This document shows positions 27,937-34,847 of a DNA stretch of 40,269 nucleotides, in pieces (the first letter of the stretch is position 1; each line of letters starts with the position of its first letter). The notes under the pieces are model-generated. The model did no database searches. It was not told the DNA's origin and saw nothing but the letters and a program-made list of their open reading frames with translations. The position numbers and the translations under genes were made by a program. Source of the stretch: a virus; IMG/VR virus record IMGVR_UViG_3300034272_001940, positions 1-40,269 of that record; one strand, 5' to 3'.

Positions 27937-29121
27937 TCAGGTATCAAAATACCTTTCCTCCCAAGTTTGAGTTTTCAAATCAATAGCGATGCCACTCAGC
28001 CTGCCACCTTTGCCGCTGCCTGTGTCCACACAGATCACAGTTCCACCCTGTGATCCTTGCTTGACGGTCACACAACAGTTGTCATGGTCCAGCCAGTCAT
28101 GGCCCACTACCACAGTGTGATTCATGGGCACACTGTTGACCCAATCCCAGGTTCGCACTGGGTATCCCTGAGGGGTTTTGGCACGTTCATCCGTGACTTC
28201 CCCAAAATATGCTCTTTCTCCATGAATGCCAGGCAGTCTGTGATCTGTCATGTGCCACATTTCAGGCGTGGCGCTGCCATGTGTGAACAGCCAGTTGTCT
28301 ACTACCAGATGCTGGGTGCTGAGGTTTTCCAGGCATCTCCAGGCACTGTGAAATCTGGTACGACTTGTGTCAGGCAATGCTTGGATTTCCGCAATGGTGG
28401 CCTGATTGGCCTCACTGAGTTTGCCTCTAAAATGCTGTCCCCAATTGCTGCTGATCCATTTGCTGATTTTGCGTTCATGGTTGCCCCAGATCATGTGTGC
28501 CTGGTTGTGAATCACAGTTTCATAGGCCACCCTCATGCATCTCAGGGTGTGATCACCATAATCCACAACATCTCCCAGCCACACAATGAACAAGTGATTT
28601 TCATGTGCATGAGCAATCACTTTTTGCATGGCTGCTAGATTGCCATGCACATCACCCACAGCCAAAATCCCAGTGGGATTGAGATTGCGCACGGGTTTGG
28701 CCAACTGTGCCTGTGTATCAACAACCACACCTGTTTTGGCTCGCTGAATCTTTTTCACAACCTGATTGTAGAGCTGAGATTGTTTGGTTGCTGAAACATT
28801 GTCAACATCCTCCAACACCCAATACAATCTTGAGCCCCATTTGAGTGCAATTTCAGTTAGACTGTCCACATCTCGGGGATGCAAAAAGGCTCCTGTGAAC
28901 ACAACCTGGTTGCCATGTTCCAACAATAGATTGATTCTGCGGTAGGCCTCCTGCCATACCACACCATCATACAGTCGGTTGTCCTCTCTGCCTGAGATTT
29001 CTTTGCGAAGAGCTGAGAAATCCACATTGGCCTGCCAGCTCACCAGCTCGCAGGCTGGCAGACTGCCATTCGCAGGCACCTGAGGCACAACCACCAAACT
29101 ATGTAAAGGTATTTTGATCAT
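27937..29121 (-). CDS. Pnkp-like protein: metallophosphatase with degenerate N-terminal kinase domain
   Basis: With the ATG at 29121 (MIKIPLHSLVVV) the protein has 394 residues. The C-terminal two thirds is a calcineurin-type phosphatase: GDVHGN (156-161), GDVVDYG (183-189), GNHE (213-216), FTHGS and VVGHDW. The order and the N-terminal sequence (IPLHSLVVV..., then VDFSALRKEISGREDNRLYD) match the kinase-phosphatase half of bacterial Pnkp, an RNA repair enzyme that rebuilds 5'-phosphate and removes 2',3'-phosphates. However, the P-loop GxxxxGK[ST] is replaced by PQVPANGSLPA, so kinase activity is probably lost. The phage encodes RNA ligase 1 nearby, the natural partner. A TTG at 29154 and an ATG at 29136 are alternative starts; 29121 best fits the family N-terminus. 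It could also be a general PPP-type phosphatase. Confidence 0.75.
   Translation of the reverse strand: MIKIPLHSLVVVPQVPANGSLPACELVSWQANVDFSALRKEISGREDNRLYDGVVWQEAYRRINLLLEHGNQVVFTGAFLHPRDVDSLTEIALKWGSRLYWVLEDVDNVSATKQSQLYNQVVKKIQRAKTGVVVDTQAQLAKPVRNLNPTGILAVGDVHGNLAAMQKVIAHAHENHLFIVWLGDVVDYGDHTLRCMRVAYETVIHNQAHMIWGNHERKISKWISSNWGQHFRGKLSEANQATIAEIQALPDTSRTRFHSAWRCLENLSTQHLVVDNWLFTHGSATPEMWHMTDHRLPGIHGERAYFGEVTDERAKTPQGYPVRTWDWVNSVPMNHTVVVGHDWLDHDNCCVTVKQGSQGGTVICVDTGSGKGGRLSGIAIDLKTQTWEERYFDT
27939..27954. other. Small hairpin at the phosphatase stop
   Basis: AGGTAT pairs with ATACCT around a 4-base loop at the end of the phosphatase gene and just before the Shine-Dalgarno sequence of the HNH gene. 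There is no T run. It may mark an RNA processing point, or have no role. Confidence 0.3.
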
Positions 29122-29154
29122 ACTATAGCCTAGCATAGGTGACCAAAATGTCAA

Positions 29155-29358
29155 CTAAAACAAATGGGTAACATCCCAAATAAATTGCACAATGGGCATG
29201 CCAATGCCCAAACCAGCAATAAAACTGATGCCAAAACTGGCACTGCTGGTCCAGATGCAGCCGCTCAGCAACAGCACCCAATTGGCCACTAGAGAACTAA
29301 CAGTAAACACCACAAACGCAGTCACAAAAAATGTCGCATACTTGATGACGCTTTTCAT
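29155..29358 (-). CDS. Small membrane protein, two predicted membrane segments
   Basis: A 67-residue protein with hydrophobic segments at about residues 7-30 (YATFFVTAFVVFTVSS...) and 42-61 (FGISFIAGLGIGMPIVQFIW). AGGAA precedes the ATG, and a GGTAAATA box lies 29 bases upstream, suggesting late expression. The size and two membrane spans are compatible with a holin or another inner-membrane phage protein, but there is no lysis gene beside it, so this is only one option. Confidence 0.6.
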   Translation of the reverse strand: MKSVIKYATFFVTAFVVFTVSSLVANWVLLLSGCIWTSSASFGISFIAGLGIGMPIVQFIWDVTHLF

Positions 29359-29387
29359 TGGGAATTCCTGTTATCAGCTGATAAAAT

Positions 29388-29395
29388 TATTTACC
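29388..29395 (-). promoter_or_regulatory. Candidate late promoter for the membrane protein gene
   Basis: GGTAAATA on the minus strand (6 of 8 matches to TATAAATA) lies 29 bases before the ATG at 29358, with AGGAA in between. The same octamer occurs before gp25 (1477-1484). Confidence 0.35.
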
Positions 29396-29404
29396 CTTGG
29401 CACT

Positions 29405-29412
29405 GATAAATA
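29405..29412 (+). promoter_or_regulatory. Candidate late promoter box before the 29417 gene
   Basis: GATAAATA, 7 of 8 matches to the T4 late consensus and identical to the box before gp6. It ends only 4 bases before the ATG at 29417, so either that transcript is leaderless for this gene or the box mainly serves the downstream 530-residue gene. Confidence 0.3.
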
Positions 29413-29416
29413 TCAC

Positions 29417-29809
29417 ATGCGCTTTTGTATATTCTTGACCATTTTCTTGCTGATAGTTATTCCAGCTAGGCCACAGGACCTCAACACTGCTGTCACAGCC
29501 CTAGGTGTTTGTTTGAGTGTGTTGGACCTCAAAATCCGTGCTCAAATGCTGAGTCCAGACATCACTAACAATTTACCCATTACAGTGTTAAAAAACACAC
29601 TGAACATCTACAAACAAATCATACAAGATAACATGGACAGCAATGTGCAAATGCAAATTGTGGGCAGTTATTTGACGATTAGAAATGAATTTATCAGTGC
29701 ATTGATGTTATCTCAGGATCAAGATCTTGAAGAATTAGTTGCTGATCTCAATATAATATCACAACAATGTGTAGACAAAGTCAGTTATCAACCAGGACAA
29801 CCAAAATGA
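29417..29809 (+). CDS. Small protein with N-terminal signal or anchor segment
   Basis: A 130-residue protein starting MRFCIFLTIFLLIVIPARPQ, a hydrophobic stretch with one early arginine and a possible cleavage region after ARP, followed by a helical, soluble part rich in L, I, N and D. It looks like an exported or membrane-anchored protein. An upstream in-frame ATG at 29192 would place the extra residues over the divergent gene and bury the hydrophobic segment, so 29417 is preferred although no Shine-Dalgarno sequence is visible. Its stop overlaps the next ATG (ATGA at 29806), so the two products are probably needed together. No family is recognised. Confidence 0.55.
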   Translation: MRFCIFLTIFLLIVIPARPQDLNTAVTALGVCLSVLDLKIRAQMLSPDITNNLPITVLKNTLNIYKQIIQDNMDSNVQMQIVGSYLTIRNEFISALMLSQDQDLEELVADLNIISQQCVDKVSYQPGQPK

Positions 29810-31398
29810 CAACTAACATCTTACAGGAAAGCAGAGGGTTTGCAGCTAGAAAGCCTGGTGATCAATTTGTGGATCCCACAAATCCAGAAGACCTGGCCAC
29901 CTTTCAAGGACTGAGCCTGTTGCCAGATGATGGCACCCCCAGCTTTGACAGCAATCAGGATTTCCTGGACGCCTACAGAACATGGAAACAACAAGCAGAA
30001 CAAGATAGAACTGTGTATGAGCTCAACAAGCCCATCAGTGTGATCCGCAGTGCCATGGTGGTAAACATGGACACTCCCAGAGGCTTGGAAAGTTTTGTTT
30101 TGTTTACCAAAGACAACCGTATCCTTGAACGCAAGCTCACGGACATTCCTCCTCACACTGTGCCCAACCAGGGTGGGTATGTGCTCAACAGAGCCACCAG
30201 CCTAAGTGAACGTGCCGGTCTCAAACCCAGCGATGTGCTGAGTGGTAGAAAACTCTACAGTGTCAGTCAAGTGGCCAGGCTGCTGGATGGTGCCAGGGCC
30301 ACTGCTGGTGATGAGGCTGTGGATCAGATGCAAGGCTACCTCACAGCACTGGCCAAAAAACAGGGCAAGGATCATGTGATCAAAAATGGGGCCAAAAATG
30401 CCAGTTTGCATCAGAAATATCTGGGAGAATGGGCAGCGCCCATTGCCTTGATAACCAGTCAATTTGAACCCCTCAGTCAATTGCCTGAACTGGAAGATGC
30501 CATGCTGGAAGGTCAAAGCATCAAGAATGCCAAGATCATCTACAACACAAATGTCAGCGAAGCATTGTTTGACAGCAGCATTGATCTCAAAGGCATGGAA
30601 ATTTACATCAGCAGCAAGGCTCACAAGGGTGGCGGAGCAGCGGCCAGTCTCAAAGGCCTATATGATACCATCCATGGCAAACAGGATGAATTTCCCAGTG
30701 AATTTTGGAACAACCCCAAAAATCAAAAATTCCGAGACATTGTGGATGCCATCATGACCAAATCAGCCATTGATGGAGTGTTGGAATTGGCTGCACAAGA
30801 AAAAGTCATGCCACGCACAGACATTACCAAAGTCAAAGATGCCATCAACAGCAAAGATGCTGATGAGAGTGCATTCAGTGTTGCCACCCAACGAATGATG
30901 GCTGACTATGCAGCCAACAAAAACCATCCCAACTACAATGCTGGCAGACATGCGCTGGCCATCATTAGTAGAAAACTGTGCAAGAAACTCAATGCGGAAA
31001 ATTACACAGATGCGGCCAAAGCCGTCCTCAACAAAAGCAGTGTTGTGCAAATGATGTTTGTCACAGGCATCAAGGGGCCAGATTTGGTTGCCAAGGGATT
31101 CCACCTGGTGTGGCCACCCAAGTTTGATGGAACCATCAAATTTTTTGCAGACAAAGCTTTCAGTGCAACTGAGATCAAGGGCAGACTGGGATTCAAAATC
31201 AGCAAAGGCGTCGTGGATGACGTGCCAGAGCCTGATGAAAGCCTCCAAGCCCCCAGTATCAGCAAAGTGGAAATTGCCAAGAAAAAGCAGGAAGCTGAAC
31301 GTGCTGTGGGCAAAATAACGGCACTAGGAAGTAGAGACAAGCGAGACCCCAAGGTCAAGGATGTGGTGGCTCTGGGCAGAGAGATGAAAAAGAGATGA
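29806..31398 (+). CDS. Conserved hypothetical protein, 530 residues
   Basis: The chosen start MTTNILQESRGFAARKPGDQ overlaps the upstream stop by ATGA; an earlier in-frame ATG at 29767 adds only residues from inside the neighbour. The protein is mostly soluble, with a recognisable block AAPIALITSQFEPLSQLPEL (about 207-226) and IYISSKAHKGGGAAASLKGL (about 268-287). The second block, with a lysine-glycine-alanine loop after a beta strand, might be a nucleic-acid or nucleotide-binding loop; I do not recognise the family and make no functional claim. The C-terminus is highly charged (EIAKKKQEAERAVGKI and a final EMKKR), fitting a helix or nucleic-acid contact. The gene ends at a bidirectional terminator, which isolates this two-gene unit. 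Confidence 0.6.
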   Translation: MTTNILQESRGFAARKPGDQFVDPTNPEDLATFQGLSLLPDDGTPSFDSNQDFLDAYRTWKQQAEQDRTVYELNKPISVIRSAMVVNMDTPRGLESFVLFTKDNRILERKLTDIPPHTVPNQGGYVLNRATSLSERAGLKPSDVLSGRKLYSVSQVARLLDGARATAGDEAVDQMQGYLTALAKKQGKDHVIKNGAKNASLHQKYLGEWAAPIALITSQFEPLSQLPELEDAMLEGQSIKNAKIIYNTNVSEALFDSSIDLKGMEIYISSKAHKGGGAAASLKGLYDTIHGKQDEFPSEFWNNPKNQKFRDIVDAIMTKSAIDGVLELAAQEKVMPRTDITKVKDAINSKDADESAFSVATQRMMADYAANKNHPNYNAGRHALAIISRKLCKKLNAENYTDAAKAVLNKSSVVQMMFVTGIKGPDLVAKGFHLVWPPKFDGTIKFFADKAFSATEIKGRLGFKISKGVVDDVPEPDESLQAPSISKVEIAKKKQEAERAVGKITALGSRDKRDPKVKDVVALGREMKKR

Positions 31399-31424
31399 AA
31401 AAAGGGCGCTCAGCGCCCTTTTTT
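31398..31424. terminator. Bidirectional intrinsic terminator
   Basis: GGGCGC-TCA-GCGCCC (31404-31418) is flanked by an A run on the left and TTTTTT on the right (31419-31424), so either strand gives a GC stem followed by a U run. It sits exactly between the convergent stops at 31398 (plus) and 31426 (minus). Confidence 0.9.
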
Positions 31425-31425
31425 G

Positions 31426-32496
31426 TTAGCTGCCAAATCCCATTCGGAACTTTTTGGCCACTGGTTCATCTGGCTTTTGGAACAGGTGCGCCAGACTCCA
31501 GGTGTTCTGGCTGTGCCAGTCTCGAGGAGCTAAACCAGCAGCCAGAGCAGCAGCACCTGCTTCCTGGCTGGTGAGTTCGCGGAATTCCACACAGGCAAAG
31601 CAACGACCAGGACGCAACAGAGCAGCATCAATCTTGCTCAGCTGGCTGATGTTGGTGGTGAAGATCATCTTCTTGTTCATGATCTTGATCAGTCCGTCGC
31701 TGACATTGAGAAACTTGCTCATCATGTCATTGTCACCATCTTCACGAGGTGCAAGGAACACATCAGCATCTTCCACAATCAGAGCATTGTGCTCATCGTC
31801 TGTGAGATAGTTGATGAAGAATTCATCGTCCTTGAGGATGCGTTCATCATAGGTGACCATGGCATTGATGTTCTGGCTGAGCAGAATGTGCCTGAGGAAG
31901 CTGGTTTTTCCAGTGCCGGGTGGGCCATACAGCACCAGCACGTTTGCTGCACTGGCATAATAATCCTCGATGAACTGATCCACACCCTTGGGGAACCAGG
32001 GATAAAATTCATTGTGCAGTTTCTGGTTGAGGCCAGTCACGTGCATGCTGGCACTGTCATTGCCACGGCTGGTTTTGTAGAACCAGCTGATCTTCACCAG
32101 CTTTTTGCTGCGCAGACGCTCCTGCAATTCCTCACTCAGTTGCACAACCTGCTGTTGTTCACCATACAGTTCAAATTCAAAATTGATGATGCCGTTGCGG
32201 GAATAACGATAGCTTTCATCACGGCACATGATGAGAATCTGGTTGGTGGCGTCCGTGACATAGAACTCACGGCGATGAATGAAGTTGCTGACAAGGTTGG
32301 TGTGATATTCACCCACAACGGCCTTGACTGAGTTATACATGGTGAGTTCGTTGTCCTTGCAGTCCATTTCAAACCGCACACAAACGATCTCACGGACTGG
32401 GCTGGATTCCCAAAACTTGTTGATCACGCTACAGCTGAGCGCTTGGCTGTGACCTTCTGTATAGAAGATGCTTTCCAGCATGGGGGGTCGATTCAT
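31426..32496 (-). CDS. AAA+ ATPase, BCS1-like
   Basis: From the ATG at 32496 (MNRPPMLESIF) the protein has 356 residues. The AAA+ module is complete: Walker A GPPGTGKT (191-198), Walker B LIVEDAD (239-245), sensor 1 IFTTN (278-282) and ALLRPGR (292-298). The N-terminal 180 residues hold mixed beta strands, including an aromatic stretch ISWFYKTSRG before the ATPase, which resembles the BCS1 arrangement (a mitochondrial translocase/chaperone AAA protein also found in bacteria and phages). The phage role is unknown; unfolding or remodelling of a protein partner is the general expectation. An ATG at 32514 adds 6 residues, but the promoter at 32531-32558 would leave that start only about 10 bases of leader, while AAGGG precedes 32496. 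Confidence 0.85.
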   Translation of the reverse strand: MNRPPMLESIFYTEGHSQALSCSVINKFWESSPVREIVCVRFEMDCKDNELTMYNSVKAVVGEYHTNLVSNFIHRREFYVTDATNQILIMCRDESYRYSRNGIINFEFELYGEQQQVVQLSEELQERLRSKKLVKISWFYKTSRGNDSASMHVTGLNQKLHNEFYPWFPKGVDQFIEDYYASAANVLVLYGPPGTGKTSFLRHILLSQNINAMVTYDERILKDDEFFINYLTDDEHNALIVEDADVFLAPREDGDNDMMSKFLNVSDGLIKIMNKKMIFTTNISQLSKIDAALLRPGRCFACVEFRELTSQEAGAAALAAGLAPRDWHSQNTWSLAHLFQKPDEPVAKKFRMGFGS

Positions 32497-32530
32497 AAGT
32501 TTTTGCCCTTGCATTCTTTTGTATAGAGTG

Positions 32531-32558
32531 AATATACGTTGATTGAGTGTTGTGTCAA
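32531..32558 (-). promoter_or_regulatory. Sigma70-type promoter of the AAA ATPase gene
   Basis: Minus strand: TTGACA (32558-32553), 16-base spacer, TATATT (32536-32531). The predicted start is near 32524, just upstream of the gene. Perfect -35 and 5 of 6 at the -10. Confidence 0.7.
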
Positions 32559-32562
32559 CAGT

Positions 32563-32886
32563 TTAATAGTGGGATTTTGTGAGTGGATCATGAGTCATAT
32601 GCACAGTCATGATGTAATTCATCCAAGCTTCTCTCACACCTGGATATGTTTCTTGTAGATGCTCGTGCTTGGCATGATCTTTCATCACTGTGATCAGGTA
32701 TGCCAAATCAATGTCTCTAATCTCTAGATTATAGATTTTGCTGCGACGGATCTCTATGGGATGTTCCAGCATGGAACTGGGCAGATATACTTGACTTTCA
32801 TGCCATTCCTGAAATTTATTAGTATCTCGGATATCTGTGTGCAAGTGATTGCTCAACCACTCAAGGTCTTGATTGTCTAGTGTCAT
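32563..32886 (-). CDS. Hypothetical protein
   Basis: A 107-residue, His- and Asp-rich protein (MTLDNQDLEWLSNHLHTDIR...). It is mostly helical in appearance, with YNLEIRDIDLAYLITVMKDH as the central amphipathic part. The ATG follows the upstream stop by one base, so it belongs to the string of small minus-strand genes reaching back to RNA ligase. No family or catalytic motif is recognised. Confidence 0.6.
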   Translation of the reverse strand: MTLDNQDLEWLSNHLHTDIRDTNKFQEWHESQVYLPSSMLEHPIEIRRSKIYNLEIRDIDLAYLITVMKDHAKHEHLQETYPGVREAWMNYIMTVHMTHDPLTKSHY

Positions 32887-32887
32887 G

Positions 32888-33139
32888 TTATCCCCATGCT
32901 AAAATAAATGTAGTTGCTGAATCTGGATTTTTGAACCAAAATTCCTGATAAATGTTGGTGCAAATAACTCCTGTACTCCACGTCTCCCAAGTGTTGGGTG
33001 GACCCCAACACTCACTGCAATAATCAATCAAATGTTGATCATGATCTTGACCTTTCAAGGGCAGGCGAACAATGTAAAACGTCACACCTGTGCAATCAAA
33101 TTCATAACATTTTCTCACAATAATGGAACTCAGTTCCAT
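32888..33139 (-). CDS. Small protein with C-terminal F-x(2)-A-W motif (family A)
   Basis: An 83-residue protein. The C-terminus EFWFKNPDSATTFILAWG matches the ends of several other small proteins in this window: the frameshifted gene at 37553-37820, 38581-38841 and, more weakly, 34350-34577. The shared pattern is an aromatic strand, a short turn with D/E and A, then F-[ILV]-x-[AT]-W. The central part has CSECWGPPNTWETW, with two close cysteines that might bind metal. Such proteins are common in marine T4-like phages and have no known function. It is packed 3 bases after the preceding gene. Confidence 0.65.
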   Translation of the reverse strand: MELSSIIVRKCYEFDCTGVTFYIVRLPLKGQDHDQHLIDYCSECWGPPNTWETWSTGVICTNIYQEFWFKNPDSATTFILAWG

Positions 33140-33142
33140 GCG

Positions 33143-33388
33143 TCAAACCATCCATTCTCTATTGGGACTGGGCTGGTAGATCACAGCGCCCACTATGGGT
33201 TGTTGATAGGAATAGATTCTGGATACCTCTCGGGCACTCATGCGTTTATTGCCATCAATCCATCCTTGCATGTGGCAATCCCATTGAAGAGGCGCAGCAA
33301 ATGCTTTGCCATGTAACCTCAGCCAATGCCATGTGGCATGTTGAGCATTTTCAGGCACTCCATTCCAACTGGGTTTGAGGTAACTCAT
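33143..33388 (-). CDS. Small Trp-rich hypothetical protein
   Basis: An 81-residue protein with unusually many W, H and Q residues (NAQHATWHWLRLHGKAFAAP, then WDCHMQGWIDGNKRMSAREV). No family is recognised. A TTGACA occurs about 30 bases upstream of the ATG but without a convincing -10, so transcription probably comes from the RNA ligase operon. Confidence 0.55.
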   Translation of the reverse strand: MSYLKPSWNGVPENAQHATWHWLRLHGKAFAAPLQWDCHMQGWIDGNKRMSAREVSRIYSYQQPIVGAVIYQPSPNREWMV

Positions 33389-33428
33389 ACTCTAGTGTGA
33401 GATACTTTGAGTTTGTTGTCAAGAGCAT

Positions 33429-33497
33429 TCAGTTTGACACCAGGGTGGGAGTGATGAAGTCTGGGACCTGGTCCAGCACGGCAATGTATAGCTTCAT
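33429..33497 (-). pseudogene. 22-codon remnant resembling a phage peptidyl-tRNA hydrolase start
   Basis: Overlapping the stop of the preceding gene as ATGA, a frame encodes MKLYIAVLDQVPDFITPTLV, then S-N and a stop. From memory, this closely matches the N-terminus of a PTH2-like peptidyl-tRNA hydrolase family of T4-like phages (M-K-x-Y-I-x-V-L-D-x-x-P-D-x-x-x-P-T-L-V-A), which normally continues for roughly 100 residues. Here the frame ends directly and no continuation is seen in the other frames, so it is probably the leftover of a deletion. The coupling overlap shows the gene was once expressed with its neighbour. Confidence 0.45.
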
Positions 33498-33952
33498 ATC
33501 TTGATTCCTAGAGTTAGAGGGTTGTGATCCAGCATGAGCACACCATCCCCATCATAAAAACTAGCGTCATCGTCGTTGATGGTTACCTGAAGATCCACGT
33601 GAGCTAGTTCATAGTCAAGGAATGTATTTGCATCATGGTCATACACTCGGAAGAAGTACCCTCCACCCAAGCTACTGCACAAGATGCCTGTGACTCCATT
33701 TGCTGATGTTACCTTCATTGTTGTACTATCAATTGTGCCTCCCAGTGCATGGGTATTCCCATCTTGGCCCTCACCAGTAGCCTGCAACACCCTCTCAGCC
33801 ATGTGTAGATACCATGGCCATCCATCAATATTATCATGATACCAATCTGAGGCCACACCATCTGGTGGCAGCAGGGGTTGTGGAAACCCTCTATATTCAC
33901 AATCAGCTTGAGCCAAGATCAAGGCTATATGTTTATGTGCAACAGAGGTCAT
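33494..33952 (-). CDS. Hypothetical protein with acidic beta-rich C-terminus
   Basis: A 152-residue protein from the ATG at 33952, which overlaps the previous stop as TGATG; an in-frame ATG at 33964 is less likely. The N-terminal half has CEYRGFPQPLLPPDG and a Trp-rich turn DGWPWYLHMAERVL. The C-terminal half is beta-rich and acidic (FRVYDHDANTFLDYELAHVD, then DDDASFYDGDGVLMLDHN), possibly calcium-binding by composition, but not a canonical EF hand. No family is recognised. Confidence 0.6.
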   Translation of the reverse strand: MTSVAHKHIALILAQADCEYRGFPQPLLPPDGVASDWYHDNIDGWPWYLHMAERVLQATGEGQDGNTHALGGTIDSTTMKVTSANGVTGILCSSLGGGYFFRVYDHDANTFLDYELAHVDLQVTINDDDASFYDGDGVLMLDHNPLTLGIKI

Positions 33953-34332
33953 CACACATACCACTTGGGAACTTGGTGGTATGCCTTGACCAGATCAGCA
34001 TATCCCAGCTGGACGAGAACAGTGCATAGGAGACCATCGGCCTCACCGTGGCAACGGTCATAATCTTCCATCCTCTCTCCTTCCTGCGCGATTCGCTTCA
34101 TCTGGGCAGTGCTTTCTTCATCAAGAATGTTGGGTGCTAGTGTATGTGCTGGCACATGTCCCAGCTTGATGTATGTGGCAATTTGCAGGGGAGTCACACT
34201 GCGGCGATTGCCATGCAATTGGGCAGCAATCTGCTCTATGGGCACAGCCTGCATGCCATGAATCTTGACGTGAGTTTTACCCACTGTGTAGAGATATTCT
34301 TTGCTGTCTACTGTGATTTTTCGATAACTCAT
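33952..34332 (-). CDS. Hypothetical protein
   Basis: A 126-residue protein starting MSYRKITVDSKEYLYTVGKT. The first 40 residues look like a three-stranded beta sheet (YLYTVGKTHVKIHG), followed by helical parts such as VTPLQIATYIKLGHVPAHTL. The beginning resembles short phage proteins that bind or modify other proteins, but no family is recognised. It is coupled downstream (TGATG). Confidence 0.6.
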   Translation of the reverse strand: MSYRKITVDSKEYLYTVGKTHVKIHGMQAVPIEQIAAQLHGNRRSVTPLQIATYIKLGHVPAHTLAPNILDEESTAQMKRIAQEGERMEDYDRCHGEADGLLCTVLVQLGYADLVKAYHQVPKWYV

Positions 34333-34349
34333 TTGTCTGGTCCTTTTAT

Positions 34350-34577
34350 TCAGCTACACCGGTTTGCCTTGTATTCCAAATGACTCCATGCCAATAGGAA
34401 ACACAGGCGGTCATCTTCAAACTGGAAACTCCATGAGGAGAAATACTCAGTAGGTACACTCATTGTCATATTCACATAATCACGATACCGGGTTCCTCCA
34501 TGGCACTGGATGCCAACCAGGAGAAAGATGGGAATCCCCATTGTGGCCTTTTGGCTGTGGAGGGAACCGTTCACCAT
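34350..34577 (-). CDS. Small hypothetical protein, possible family A member
   Basis: A 75-residue protein. Its later part SSWSFQFEDDRLCFLLAWSH carries the aromatic strand / acidic turn / F-L-x-A-W pattern of the small-protein family described at 32888-33139, but with extra residues after it. It begins one base after the stop of the preceding gene. The function is unknown. Confidence 0.55.
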   Translation of the reverse strand: MVNGSLHSQKATMGIPIFLLVGIQCHGGTRYRDYVNMTMSVPTEYFSSWSFQFEDDRLCFLLAWSHLEYKANRCS

Positions 34578-34578
34578 A

Positions 34579-34785
34579 TCATGTGTTTTTCTGTTTGATC
34601 ACTGCGCCATCATGCACAATTCGGAAATTGTGGCCATTGTGGTATTTTGCCACCAAATTCTCATAGGTCTGCAATGCATCTTCCAGTGTGCTGTAGCTTT
34701 TGTGCAAGGTCCACTTGTTATAAGGTTTTCCAGACAGAGTATGTTTGCGCATAAAACTAGTTAATCGCTTTTCAAGCCTAACCAT
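34579..34785 (-). CDS. Small hypothetical phage protein
   Basis: A 68-residue basic protein with the pattern KWTLHKSYSTLEDALQTYEN followed by HNFRIVHDGAVIKQ. This single beta-alpha-beta arrangement is frequent in small phage proteins of unknown role. TAGGA lies before the ATG, and RNA ligase ends 62 bases upstream, so it is likely the second gene of the RNA ligase operon. Confidence 0.6.
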   Translation of the reverse strand: MVRLEKRLTSFMRKHTLSGKPYNKWTLHKSYSTLEDALQTYENLVAKYHNGHNFRIVHDGAVIKQKNT

Positions 34786-34847
34786 ATTTCATCCTAGGGG
34801 CAATGTATATCATTTTTTGCTCAGGATACCATCTCTAATTTTGGGTA

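Noticed and set aside
29124-29154. TTGACA with TATAGT before the phosphatase gene
   Set aside because: The spacer is 21 bases, too long for a sigma70 promoter, and the predicted start would fall at or inside the gene.
33415-33425. TTGACA before the 33143-33388 gene
   Set aside because: Only poor -10 sequences at the right distance; operon transcription from the ligase promoter explains the gene.
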